Assembly (NCBI GenBank): GCA_965232015.1
Contig: OZ246946.1
Location: 3,348,001-3,412,000 of the forward strand
From: JAJEAO01 sp963667635
Lineage (GTDB): Bacteria > Acidobacteriota > Vicinamibacteria > Marinacidobacterales > Marinacidobacteraceae
Direction of reading: 5' to 3'
DNA length: 64,000 nt
Shown: piece after piece, positions 24,406 to 32,837 of the stretch
Layout: each line of letters begins with the position of its first letter
How positions within the stretch are numbered: the first letter of the stretch is position 1
The notes under the pieces: model-generated
Seen by the model: the letters and a program-made list of their open reading frames with translations, nothing else
Databases searched by the model: none
Told to the model about the DNA's origin: nothing
Translations under genes and position numbers: made by a program

Positions 24406-25292
24406 CGCTCGATTCCTCCCGCGGGGTCCCGCCCCGCCAAAACGTTGCCCTCCGCCGTCCCGTGCGCGTCGAGGAACAGCCGATCGGGCAGACGGGCGTC
24501 GATCCTCCGGAGCGCCGGCCACCGCGCGAGGAGCGTCGGCAGCAGCTCGTCCACGACCTCGAGTCCGGCGAGGAACCGCTCCCGGGTCAGGAGAACCTCC
24601 ACGCCCGACGGCCGCAGCACGGCCTCCAGCCGGAGCGGCCCGCGATCCACATGGATCTCGGACACCAGCCGGTCGAGGCGGGGACGATCTTCGAGTCCCG
24701 CCGCCAGCGCTCCGGCGAGGCGGGCCCGGTCCGGGTCGGGCGCGGCTCCCGACATCGCGCCGCGCACCACCGGGAGATCGGGCCGTCCGGCCCAGTCGAG
24801 GTCCTCCGCCGTCGCCGCTCCCAACACGGTCCCGTCGGCGGCGAGGGTGAGCGCCGGGTCCCCGTCGAGGAGGGCGACGGCCCGCGTCTCGACCGCCATC
24901 AACCGATACCCGCCAAAGGGACCGCGTTCCGCGACCACGTTGGTGAACATCCCGCTGGAGAGCAGATCGAGCCGGATCGCCGCCGCCTCGCCGGCCCGCG
25001 CCGCCCGGAGCCTGCCTTCGATCTCGCCCGGAGCCAGCCGTCCGGGTCCTTCGAGGACCACGGCGGGCGGCGGCGTCCCCAGAGCGCCGTTCATGGCCAG
25101 CCCGAGGGCGATGCCGAGCACCAGAGTGAGCCCCAGCGAGCCGGCCGCGACCCGCGCGAAGAGGGCGGCGCCGCCGGGCTCCGGCGCCCGCGGCACCCGG
25201 AGGCGCGTGTCTCCGCCGCGTTCGACGAGTTCGCGCAGCTCGGGAGGCGCGGCCGGGGCGGCGCCGAGCGGCTGGTCAGTGCGCGCGCCCAC
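24402..25292 (-). CDS. ftsQ: Cell division protein FtsQ
   Basis: Bitopic divisome protein, 296 aa. A cytoplasmic N-terminus of ~45 residues is followed by one membrane helix (ALFARVAAGSLGLTLVLGIALGLAM), a POTRA-like region (GRLAPGEIEGRLRAA..., GGYRLMAVETRAVALLDGDP, the 'V..RVPVA'-type signature in degenerate form) and a beta-rich domain with LPVVRGA. Sequence conservation of FtsQ is low, so identification rests on topology and its place between murC and ftsA. The GTG at 25292 lies 17 bases inside murC; the stop overlaps ftsA by four bases. Confidence 0.85.
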   Translation of the reverse strand: MGARTDQPLGAAPAAPPELRELVERGGDTRLRVPRAPEPGGAALFARVAAGSLGLTLVLGIALGLAMNGALGTPPPAVVLEGPGRLAPGEIEGRLRAARAGEAAAIRLDLLSSGMFTNVVAERGPFGGYRLMAVETRAVALLDGDPALTLAADGTVLGAATAEDLDWAGRPDLPVVRGAMSGAAPDPDRARLAGALAAGLEDRPRLDRLVSEIHVDRGPLRLEAVLRPSGVEVLLTRERFLAGLEVVDELLPTLLARWPALRRIDARLPDRLFLDAHGTAEGNVLAGRDPAGGIER

Positions 25293-26706
25293 GAATCGCC
25301 TCCAGAAGCCGGTCGGGCAGGGTGGTGATGCTCCCGGCGCCGAGTGTGAGCACGAGGTCTCCGTCGTCCAGGGTCGGAGCCACCCGCTCCGCCGCCTCCT
25401 CCAGAGACCCCACGAAGCGGACATCGGGATGGCCGGCCGCCGCGATGCCCGACGCGAGGCGCCGACCATCCACGCCCGGGAGCGGCTCCTCGCCGGCGGG
25501 GTAGATCGCCGTGATCGCCACCGAGTCGGCGTCTCCGAACGCCTCGCAGAACTCGGAGAACAGGGAGCGGACCCGCGTGTACCGGTGCGGCTGGAATACG
25601 GCCACCGTGCGAGTCGCGAACGCGGCCTTCGCGGCCGCCAGCGTCGCGCGAATCTCACTCGGATGGTGGGCGTAGTCGTCCACGATCCGCACTCCGGCGG
25701 CCGAGCCGCGGTCCTGGAACCGCCGCTCCACGCCGGCGAAGGCGGACACCCCCGCCGCGACGTCGCGGGCCCGGAGCCCGAATTCGAGCCCCACGGCGGC
25801 GGCGGCGAGGCTGTTGAGCACGGCGGTGAGTCCGGGCTGGCAGAGACGCACTTCCCCGGCGAGCGCGCCCTTGACCCGCAGTCGGTAGCGCGATCCGGTG
25901 GCCGCGATCGAGATGTCGGTTGCCGAGACATCGGCTGCTCGGTCGAGGCCGTAGGTGACCACCCGGCGGCGCACGCGGGGGAGCAGGGTCCGGAGGTTGG
26001 CGTCGTCGAGGCAGAGGACCGCCGCGCCGTAAAACGGCGTCATGTTGATGAACCGCAGGAACGACTCGCAGAGATCCTCCATCCCGGAGTAGGCGTCGAG
26101 GTGCTCCCGGTCGATGCCGGTCACCACGGCGACCACCGGGAGCAGTCGGAGGAACGTCCGATCCGACTCGTCGGCCTCGGCGACGAGGATGTCGGAGGTG
26201 CCGAGCCGGGCCCCGCTGCCGATCGCGGCGACGCGGCCTCCGATGACCATCGTCGGATCGAGTCCGGCGTGATCGAGGAGGATCGAGATCATCGTGGTCG
26301 TCGTCGTCTTGCCGTGCGAGCCCGCGACCGCGACCGCGAACTTCATGCGCATCAGCTCGGCGAGCATCTCCGCGCGCGGGATGATCGGGAGCTGACGCTC
26401 GCGCGCCCGGTGGAGCTCCGGGTTCGTGGGAGGAATGGCCGACGAGACGACCACCACGTCGCTGTTTTCGACGTGCTCGGCGGCGTGGCCCCTGAAGACG
26501 AGCGCCCCCAGGTCGGCGAGCCGCCGGGCGACAGCGCCGAACTTCAGGTCCGATCCGCTGACCGGATACCCGAGGTTCAGAAGCACTTCGGCGATCCCGC
26601 TCATTCCGGTCCCGCCGATCCCGACGAAGTGCACCCGGGTCCCGGTCGAGAACAGCAGGCCGTTCGTCGCCTTGGCGCGCGGGACGGTGCGGGGGTCTCG
26701 GGTCAC
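25276..26706 (-). CDS. murC: UDP-N-acetylmuramate--L-alanine ligase MurC
   Basis: Cytoplasmic ATP-dependent ligase adding L-Ala to UDP-MurNAc, 476 aa. The N-terminal Rossmann domain begins VHFVGIGGTGMSGIAEVLLN; the ATP loop is VAGSHGKTTTT; the central domain has VAEADESDRTFL; the C-terminal domain has VDDYAHHPSEIRATL and QPHRYTRVRSL, all MurC hallmarks. The GTG start at 26706 overlaps the murG stop by four bases. ftsQ begins inside its 3' end. murB and ddl do not follow it, unlike in many other bacteria. Confidence 0.96.
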   Translation of the reverse strand: MTRDPRTVPRAKATNGLLFSTGTRVHFVGIGGTGMSGIAEVLLNLGYPVSGSDLKFGAVARRLADLGALVFRGHAAEHVENSDVVVVSSAIPPTNPELHRARERQLPIIPRAEMLAELMRMKFAVAVAGSHGKTTTTTMISILLDHAGLDPTMVIGGRVAAIGSGARLGTSDILVAEADESDRTFLRLLPVVAVVTGIDREHLDAYSGMEDLCESFLRFINMTPFYGAAVLCLDDANLRTLLPRVRRRVVTYGLDRAADVSATDISIAATGSRYRLRVKGALAGEVRLCQPGLTAVLNSLAAAAVGLEFGLRARDVAAGVSAFAGVERRFQDRGSAAGVRIVDDYAHHPSEIRATLAAAKAAFATRTVAVFQPHRYTRVRSLFSEFCEAFGDADSVAITAIYPAGEEPLPGVDGRRLASGIAAAGHPDVRFVGSLEEAAERVAPTLDDGDLVLTLGAGSITTLPDRLLEAIRGRAH

Positions 26707-27788
26707 CGGGAGCCCTCCTCGGCCAGGCGCTGGAGCTCGGCGGCCAGCCGTCCCGCCGGGGACTCGCGCACCAGCGTCGCCGCCGCCCGCGCCATCGCCG
26801 TCCGGCGGTCGCGGCTCCCGATGAGCGAGCCGAGTTCGGCGGCGACGGTGGGCGGCTCGGAGGTCTCCTCGAAGACCACCGCCGCGCCGGCGTCGGCGAG
26901 CGCGGCGGCGTTCCCCCGCTGGTGGCCCCCGGCGACCAGCGCCGGCACGAGCACCGCGGGGCGTCCGGCGGCGGCGATCTCGGCGCAGGTGATCGCGCCC
27001 GCCCGCGCGACGACGATGTCGCTCGACGCCATCGCGGCCGGCATGTCTTCGATGTAAGGGGTCACTTCGGCCCGAATCCCGGCGTTCGCGTAGGCGTCGC
27101 GCACCGCGGCCGCTTCCGTGGGGCCGGTCTGGTGGGTGAACCGCAGTCCGTCGGGCGCCGCGGGGAGATGCGGGAGCGCGCGGGTCACGAGTCGGTTCAG
27201 CCGCGACGCGCCCTGGCTGCCTCCGGTCACGAGTACCCGGACCTCGCCGCCGCTCGCGCCGGACGACCGGCCGAGGCCGGAGAACGCGGCGCGCACCGGG
27301 ACTCCCGAGACGAGGGCGCCCGGGAAGCGGCGCCTGGCGGTCGCCTCCCACGCCACCGCGACCCGGGTGGCGAACGGGGCGCTCCACCGGGTGGCCAGCC
27401 CGGGCTCGGCGTTGGGCTCGAGGATCAGCGAGCGGACGCCCGAGATCCGGGCGGCGAGGGTGGCGACTCCGGAGACCGATCCGCCGGTGCCGAAGACCAC
27501 GTCGGGCCGGAACCGCCGGATCAGGCCGCGCATCCGCCCGACGGCCGGGAGGAGTCCGAGGAGGGAGGCGCCGAGTCCGGCGAGCGAGAGCCCCCGCAGG
27601 CGAGGAACCGGGATCAGCTCGAGGCGGAACCCGTGGGCGGGCACGATCCGCGACTCGAGTCCGGAGGGGGTCCCCACGAACACGACCTCGGCCGGGCTCC
27701 GCTCGACGAGCGCCGCCGAGACCGCCAGCCCGGGGTAGATGTGGCCCCCGCTGCCGGCGGCGGCGACGAGGAGACGGACGGCGCTCAT
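26703..27788 (-). CDS. murG: MurG lipid II synthase (GT28 glycosyltransferase)
   Basis: Peripheral membrane enzyme that transfers GlcNAc from UDP-GlcNAc to lipid I. 361 aa: N-terminal AAAGSGGHIYPGLAVSAAL (glycine loop 1), PDVVFGTGGSVSGVATLAA (glycine loop 2), LEPNAEPGLATR, then the UDP-binding C-terminal half with VLVTGGSQGASRLN, PYIEDMPAAMASSDIVVARAG and VLVPALVAGGHQRGNAAAL. The common PLP/GHQ segment is GGHQRGNA here, in order. The ATG at 27788 overlaps the ftsW stop (ATGA). Confidence 0.96.
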   Translation of the reverse strand: MSAVRLLVAAAGSGGHIYPGLAVSAALVERSPAEVVFVGTPSGLESRIVPAHGFRLELIPVPRLRGLSLAGLGASLLGLLPAVGRMRGLIRRFRPDVVFGTGGSVSGVATLAARISGVRSLILEPNAEPGLATRWSAPFATRVAVAWEATARRRFPGALVSGVPVRAAFSGLGRSSGASGGEVRVLVTGGSQGASRLNRLVTRALPHLPAAPDGLRFTHQTGPTEAAAVRDAYANAGIRAEVTPYIEDMPAAMASSDIVVARAGAITCAEIAAAGRPAVLVPALVAGGHQRGNAAALADAGAAVVFEETSEPPTVAAELGSLIGSRDRRTAMARAAATLVRESPAGRLAAELQRLAEEGSR

Positions 27789-28870
27789 GGCGCCCTCTGC
27801 GAGACGGACAGGAGCAGGCCCGCCGCCGCCATCGAGGTCACGAGCGAGGAGCCCCCGGCCGAGATGAACGGGAGCGGGATCCCGGTCGTCGGCAGCAGGC
27901 CGGTCGTGACGCTCGCGTTCAGAAGAGCCTGGATGGCGATCGCGAGCGTCGCTCCCACGCCGAGCAGCATCCCGAAGCGGTCCGGCGCCCGGAGGGACAC
28001 CTGGATGCCGCGCAGAGCGAAGAAGAGGAACGCGACCACGACCATCCCGGCGCCGATCCACCCGAGCTCCTCGCCGATGACCGAGAACACGAAGTCGGAG
28101 TGCGGCTCGGGCAGGTACAGCAGCTTCTGACGGCTCGCGGTGAATCCCACGCCGGTGAGGCCGCCGCTTCCGAGGGCGATGAGCGACTGGCTGAGCTGGA
28201 AGCCCTGTCCCAGCGGATCGGCGAATGGATCCAGGAAGCTGAGGATGCGCTGGACCCGGTACTCGGCGGTGAGGACGGCGGCGGCGAACAGGGCCGTGAA
28301 TCCGGCGCCGAGCGCCGCCAGATGGAGGCGCCGCGCCCCGCCGAGGAAGACGAGCGCGGCCGCCAGCAGGCCGACGAAGGTGGCGGTTCCGAGGTCGGGC
28401 TGGACGAAGATCAGCCCCGCCAGCAGGCCGGCCGCCGCCAGCGGGGTGACGAGGCCCCGCACCGTGTCCGCGGCGCGCTCGGAGAGCAGGTGCGCGAGCA
28501 GCACGACGACCGCCAGCTTGGCCGGTTCGGAGGGTTGGAACGTCCACGCCCCAAGCCGGATCCAGCGCTGGGAGTTGTTGAGCGGCTCGGAAAACAGCGC
28601 CCAGAGGAGACCGACGAGGACGGCGCCGAACAGGAACCAGGCGACCACCGGCCGGTTCAGCCGCCGGTAGTCGAAGCGGAGCAGCGTCACCAGCGCCGCT
28701 CCACCGCACACCGCCCACGCCGTCTGTCGCACGAGGAACCAGCTCGGCGAGCGGGAGGTCGCCTCCGCGACGAACACCGAGGCGCTGTAGAGCATCACCA
28801 GGCCGAACCCGATCAGCAGCATCGTGATGGCGAACAGCCAGCCGTCCGGCGCCATGCGGCGGCCGCTCAC
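27785..28870 (-). CDS. ftsW: Lipid II polymerase FtsW (SEDS family)
   Basis: SEDS-family peptidoglycan glycosyltransferase of the divisome, 361 aa with about ten membrane helices. It contains NNSQRWIRLGAWTFQPSEPAKLAVV, the large-loop signature (here quoted by its parts RWIRLG and QPSEPAKL), VQPDLGTATF, GGLTGVGFTASRQKLLYLPE, HSDFVFSVIGEELGWIG and the C-terminal GIPLPFISAGGSSL. The GTG start at 28870 overlaps the murD stop (GTGA); an ATG five codons later is also possible. Its position between murD and murG is canonical. Confidence 0.95.
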   Translation of the reverse strand: MSGRRMAPDGWLFAITMLLIGFGLVMLYSASVFVAEATSRSPSWFLVRQTAWAVCGGAALVTLLRFDYRRLNRPVVAWFLFGAVLVGLLWALFSEPLNNSQRWIRLGAWTFQPSEPAKLAVVVLLAHLLSERAADTVRGLVTPLAAAGLLAGLIFVQPDLGTATFVGLLAAALVFLGGARRLHLAALGAGFTALFAAAVLTAEYRVQRILSFLDPFADPLGQGFQLSQSLIALGSGGLTGVGFTASRQKLLYLPEPHSDFVFSVIGEELGWIGAGMVVVAFLFFALRGIQVSLRAPDRFGMLLGVGATLAIAIQALLNASVTTGLLPTTGIPLPFISAGGSSLVTSMAAAGLLLSVSQRAP

Positions 28871-30330
28871 GCTTCCCCTCCCCGGGCGCCGAGCCGCCGC
28901 GCGAGCCCGGCGAAGCGCCGTCCGCGTTCGGCGTAGCTGGAGAACTGGTCGAAGCTGGAGCAGCCGGGCGACAGGAGCACGGTTCCTCCCGCGGGCCGCA
29001 ACGCCTCGAACGCGCCCTCGACCGCGTCCTCCAGGCTTTCGCATCGGGTCACCGGCGTGCTCCCGATCGCGTTCGCGATCCGGTCCCGGGACGCTCCGAT
29101 CGCCCACACCCCGGCGGCGTCCCCGAGATGCCCTTCCAGGTCGCGGAACCGGCCGCCCTTGTGGACGCCGCCGAGGATGAGCCCGATGGGCCGCGCGCCG
29201 TCGCTCTCGCCGAGGGCCTCGAGCGCGGCGAGCGTGGCCACGATCGCCGTGGCTCGGGAGTCGTCCACGAACCGCACCCCATCGGCGACGCCGACCTCCT
29301 CGAGGGCGTGCGGCATGCCCTCGAACGATCGCGCCGCGGCGTCGAGGGCCTTCCGCCCCACGCCGAGGCGACTCCCGGCGGCGGCCGCCGCCGTCAGGTT
29401 CCGGCGGGCGTGAGCGCCCGGGATCCGCAGCGACTCGAACCCGGCGAGCGGAGTCAGCGGACCGTCTCCGGCGAGGAGAATCCGTCCACGGGGGCCGCTC
29501 TCCATGACGACCTGGGCGCCGGAGCCTGCGGAAGCGCACCCGAATCGGAGCGCGCGGGCGCCGGAGACGCCGGTCGCGGTCAGCGCGATCCGGGTGGCGG
29601 TCTCGTTCCCGCCGTCGTACACCGCCCAGTCGTTCGGCCGCTGGTTGGCGAACAGCCGCGCCTTCGAGCGGCGGTAGTGGTCGAGGTCGGGGTGCCAGTC
29701 GAGATGGTCCTCGGTGACCGCGAGCAGCACGCCGACCCGGGCGCGGAACCGGGAGATCCGGGCGAGTTGGAAGCTGGAGGTCTCGACGACGAAGACGGTC
29801 CGGTTCGAGAGCTGGCCGGAATCGGAGTCGGGGTCGGGAGGCGCCGCCAACTCGGTGAGCGGGATCCCGAAGTTGCCGCCCGCCACGGCGGGGATCCCTT
29901 CGTGGCGGAGGGCGTCGGAGAGGAGCGCCACGACGGTGGACTTCCCCTTCGTACCGGTCACCGCGACGACCCGCTCCGCCGGCTCGCCGAGCGCCCGGTA
30001 GCCCAGCTCCAGTTCACCCCACACCGGGATGCCGGCCCGGTCGGCGGCGGCGAGGACGGGCGCCGCGGGCGGGATGCCGGGGCTCGTGACCACGAGCGCG
30101 ACTCCCTCCAGGAGTTCCGGCGGATGGCCGCCGGCGTGGAGGCGGACCCCGGCCGCCCGGAGCGCCTTGGCCCGTTCGATCCGGCCTTCGGCCCGGGTGT
30201 CGGCGACGAGTACGCCTCCTTCGCCCCGGCGGGCGAGGAAGCGGGCGGCGGCCAGGCCGCTGGCGCCGGCGCCGAGAACCAGGACGTTCCCGGTCGGGAT
30301 CCGGATCGCCGGCTCGCGCACCAGAGTCAT
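28867..30330 (-). CDS. murD: UDP-N-acetylmuramoyl-L-alanine--D-glutamate ligase MurD
   Basis: Cytoplasmic ligase adding D-Glu to the muramoyl precursor. 487 aa: N-terminal VLVLGAGASGLAAARFLARRG, ATP loop VAVTGTKGKSTVVALL, the conserved VVETSSFQLARI, TEDHLDWHPDLDHYRRSK, and in the C-terminal domain VRFVDDSRATAIVATLAALE with LILGGVHKG and LLSPGCSSFDQFSSYAERG. In the DDSRAT motif many homologs have DDSKAT. The ATG overlaps the mraY stop (ATGA) and the stop overlaps ftsW (GTGA). Confidence 0.96.
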   Translation of the reverse strand: MTLVREPAIRIPTGNVLVLGAGASGLAAARFLARRGEGGVLVADTRAEGRIERAKALRAAGVRLHAGGHPPELLEGVALVVTSPGIPPAAPVLAAADRAGIPVWGELELGYRALGEPAERVVAVTGTKGKSTVVALLSDALRHEGIPAVAGGNFGIPLTELAAPPDPDSDSGQLSNRTVFVVETSSFQLARISRFRARVGVLLAVTEDHLDWHPDLDHYRRSKARLFANQRPNDWAVYDGGNETATRIALTATGVSGARALRFGCASAGSGAQVVMESGPRGRILLAGDGPLTPLAGFESLRIPGAHARRNLTAAAAAGSRLGVGRKALDAAARSFEGMPHALEEVGVADGVRFVDDSRATAIVATLAALEALGESDGARPIGLILGGVHKGGRFRDLEGHLGDAAGVWAIGASRDRIANAIGSTPVTRCESLEDAVEGAFEALRPAGGTVLLSPGCSSFDQFSSYAERGRRFAGLARRLGARGGEA

Positions 30331-31406
30331 CGCAGCTTGAGCGTGGTGAAGGCGACCAGCCCGCACAGGACGGCGAGGATCCAGAACCGCACGCTCACCT
30401 GCGATTCCTTCCACCCGGCGAGCTCGAAGTGGTGGTGGATGGGCGCCATCCGGAACAGGCGGCGACCGGTCAGCTTGAAGTGCCCGACCTGGAGGATCAC
30501 GGACACCGCCTCGAACACGAAGACGCCGCCGACGACCATGAGGAGCATCTCCTGCCGGATCAGGATCGCCTGCATCCCGATCGCGGCGCCGAGCGCGAGG
30601 GACCCCACGTCCCCCATGAAGACCCGCGCCGGATGGGCGTTGAACCACAGGAAACCGAGGGCGGCGCCGACGATCGACGCGCCGAAGATCGTGACCTCGG
30701 AAGCCCCCGGGACGTAGCTGATGTCGAGATAGGCCGAAAACTCGGCGTGCCCGGCGAGGTAGGTGAAGGCGGTATAGACGCCGGCGGCGACGAGTACGCA
30801 GCCGGCGGCGAGCCCGTCGAGCCCGTCGGTGAGATTCACCGCGTTCGACGAGGCCACCAGGACCAGGACCACGATCGGGACCACGAGCACCCCGAGCTCG
30901 GGCTGGAATTCCTTGATGAACGGAACCACGAGCCGCGTGGTGAACTCCCCGCCGCCCGAGTACCAGAGCAGGAAGACGCCGGCGGCGAGGCCCAAGAGAA
31001 TCTGGATCGCGAGCTTGGTCGGGACCGAGATGCCTCGCGCCCGGCGCAGCTTGCGCCAGTCGTCGGCGAAACCGAGGCCGGCGTAGCCGAGCGTCGTCAG
31101 CACCGCGGCCCACACCAGCGCGCTGCCCGGGGACGCCCACAGCGCGGTGGACACGACCACCGCGCCGACCAGCAGGATCCCGCCCATCGTGGGGGTCCCC
31201 GCCTTCGAGTGGTGCTGCGGCGGGCCGTCGTCGCGGATCGTCTCTCCGATCCGCAGGTGGCTGAGCCAGCGGATGAGGGCCGGCCCGGCGACCAGCGACG
31301 CCACGATCGCGGTGGCCGCGGCCGCCGCCGCCCGGACCGAGACGTAGCGGAACACGTTGAGCACGGTCCACTCGTCCGCGAGTTGGTAAAGCAGTTCGCC
31401 GAGCAC
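30327..31406 (-). CDS. mraY: Phospho-N-acetylmuramoyl-pentapeptide transferase MraY
   Basis: Integral membrane enzyme making lipid I from UDP-MurNAc-pentapeptide and undecaprenyl phosphate. 359 aa with ten hydrophobic helices. Signature stretches: HHSKAGTPTMGGIL, GFADDWRKL (Asp pair binding Mg), NAVNLTDGLDGLAAG, WFNAHPARVFMGDVGSLALG and PIHHHFELAGWKESQV. The start is GTG at 31406, 12 bases after murF. The stop overlaps the murD start (ATGA). All catalytic Asp and His residues are present. Confidence 0.97.
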   Translation of the reverse strand: MLGELLYQLADEWTVLNVFRYVSVRAAAAAATAIVASLVAGPALIRWLSHLRIGETIRDDGPPQHHSKAGTPTMGGILLVGAVVVSTALWASPGSALVWAAVLTTLGYAGLGFADDWRKLRRARGISVPTKLAIQILLGLAAGVFLLWYSGGGEFTTRLVVPFIKEFQPELGVLVVPIVVLVLVASSNAVNLTDGLDGLAAGCVLVAAGVYTAFTYLAGHAEFSAYLDISYVPGASEVTIFGASIVGAALGFLWFNAHPARVFMGDVGSLALGAAIGMQAILIRQEMLLMVVGGVFVFEAVSVILQVGHFKLTGRRLFRMAPIHHHFELAGWKESQVSVRFWILAVLCGLVAFTTLKLR

Positions 31407-31418
31407 GGTGGTCCTGCC

Positions 31419-32837
31419 TCAGTTCCCGTCGGTTTCCGCGCCGGCGAGCTGCCGGACGGCGGCGTCGAGGCCCACGGCGCGCGACGCCTTGAACAGCGCC
31501 ACGTCGCCGCGGCGGAGTTCGGCTTCGAGGAGGAGCGGTACGCCCTCCACCGAATCGGAGGTCAGGATCCGCGGCCGCTCAGCGCCGCCGCGGCCGCCCG
31601 CCGCTTCGGCGAGCATCCGTCCGAGCGGCCCCACGCCCACCACCAGATCGAATCCGGCCGCCCGGGCGGCGGCGCCGCAGGCGGCGTGGAATTCCGCGGC
31701 CCGGTCCCCGAGCTCCCGCATGTCGCCGGCGACCAGGACGCGGCGCCGGGCCGGGGTGGCGGCGAGTTCGGCGATGAGCGCTCGGACCGCTGCCGGGGAG
31801 GCGTTGTAGGTGTCGTCCCAGAGCACCGCTCCGCTCGGGTGGCGGAGGCGGCGGCCGCGCCCGGGCAGGGGGCCGAGTTCCTCGACGGCGGCGGCGGCGG
31901 CCTCGAACGGCGCCCCCATCGCCGCGGCCGCCGCCAGCCCGCCGAGCACGTTGGAGGCGTTGTGGCGGCCGGTGAGCCGACAGGTCACTCCGGTCCACGC
32001 GCCCGAAAACGCCCGGGCCTCGAAGGCGAGGCCCTCGTCGAGGCGACGGTAGCGGCGACCCTCCACGTCGGCCCCGTCGCCGAACCCGTACGAGATCTGC
32101 TGCGCTCGCGGCGCGCGCTCCCGCCGCCGCCGGCCGAGGGCGCGGACCCGCTCGTCGTCGCGATTCACGACCGAGGCCGCATCGGGTCGGAGCCCATCGA
32201 ACAGTTCTCCCTTGGCGGCGGCGATCGCATCCACCGAGTCGAACGACTCGAGATGGGCCTCCGCCACCCGGGTGATCAGCCCGCAATCCGGCGCCGCGAT
32301 CCGGGTCAGGGTGGCGATCTCGCCCGGCGCCGACATGCCGAGCTCCACGACGCCGACGTCCTCGTCGGCCCGGGACAGGAGCGACAGCGGCACGCCCCAG
32401 TGGTTGTTCCAGTTGCCGCGGGACTGAAAGACCGACGAGGTGGAGCCGATCGCCGCCGCCGCCGCCTCCCGGGTCGTCGTCTTCCCGACGCTGCCGGTGA
32501 TCGCAACGATCCGGACGCGGCTGGCCCGCCGGTCCCATCGCGCCAGTTCTCCCAGCGCTTCGGTCGTGTCGCCTACCCGGATCAGGAAGGCGGGGGCCGG
32601 CGGCGCCGGACCGTCGAAGCCGCGCGCGACGACCGCGCCCGCCGCGCCCGCCGCGACGGCGTCGGTCACGAAGCCGTGGCCGTCGTGGCGCTCCCCGCGG
32701 ATCGCGAAGAAGAGCTCCCCGGGCTGCACGCTTCGGCTGTCGAGCGTCACCCCCGTCAGGTCGCGTTCTCCGGCGTGGGGGGGGCCGCTCAGCTCGCCCG
32801 CCATCGCCCGGGCGGCGGCCGCGGCGGTGGTCTTCAT
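31419..32837 (-). CDS. murF: UDP-MurNAc-tripeptide--D-Ala-D-Ala ligase MurF
   Basis: Ligase adding the D-Ala-D-Ala dipeptide. 472 aa from the ATG at 32837, which overlaps the murE stop (ATGA). N-terminal domain with LTGVTLDSRSVQPGELFFAI, ATP loop VAITGSVGKTTTREA, SRGNWNNHWGVPLSLL and VVELGMSAPGEI (both MurF-typical), then WDDTYNASPAAVRALI and VLVAGDMRELGD in the C-terminal domain. No ddl gene lies in the cluster, so D-Ala-D-Ala must come from a ligase elsewhere. Confidence 0.96.
   Translation of the reverse strand: MKTTAAAAARAMAGELSGPPHAGERDLTGVTLDSRSVQPGELFFAIRGERHDGHGFVTDAVAAGAAGAVVARGFDGPAPPAPAFLIRVGDTTEALGELARWDRRASRVRIVAITGSVGKTTTREAAAAAIGSTSSVFQSRGNWNNHWGVPLSLLSRADEDVGVVELGMSAPGEIATLTRIAAPDCGLITRVAEAHLESFDSVDAIAAAKGELFDGLRPDAASVVNRDDERVRALGRRRRERAPRAQQISYGFGDGADVEGRRYRRLDEGLAFEARAFSGAWTGVTCRLTGRHNASNVLGGLAAAAAMGAPFEAAAAAVEELGPLPGRGRRLRHPSGAVLWDDTYNASPAAVRALIAELAATPARRRVLVAGDMRELGDRAAEFHAACGAAARAAGFDLVVGVGPLGRMLAEAAGGRGGAERPRILTSDSVEGVPLLLEAELRRGDVALFKASRAVGLDAAVRQLAGAETDGN

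Noticed and set aside
22993..27057. Open frame of over 1300 codons on the plus strand
   Set aside because: It is antisense to ftsZ, ftsA, ftsQ and murC, with low-complexity Arg/Gly/Pro content. No motif supports it.
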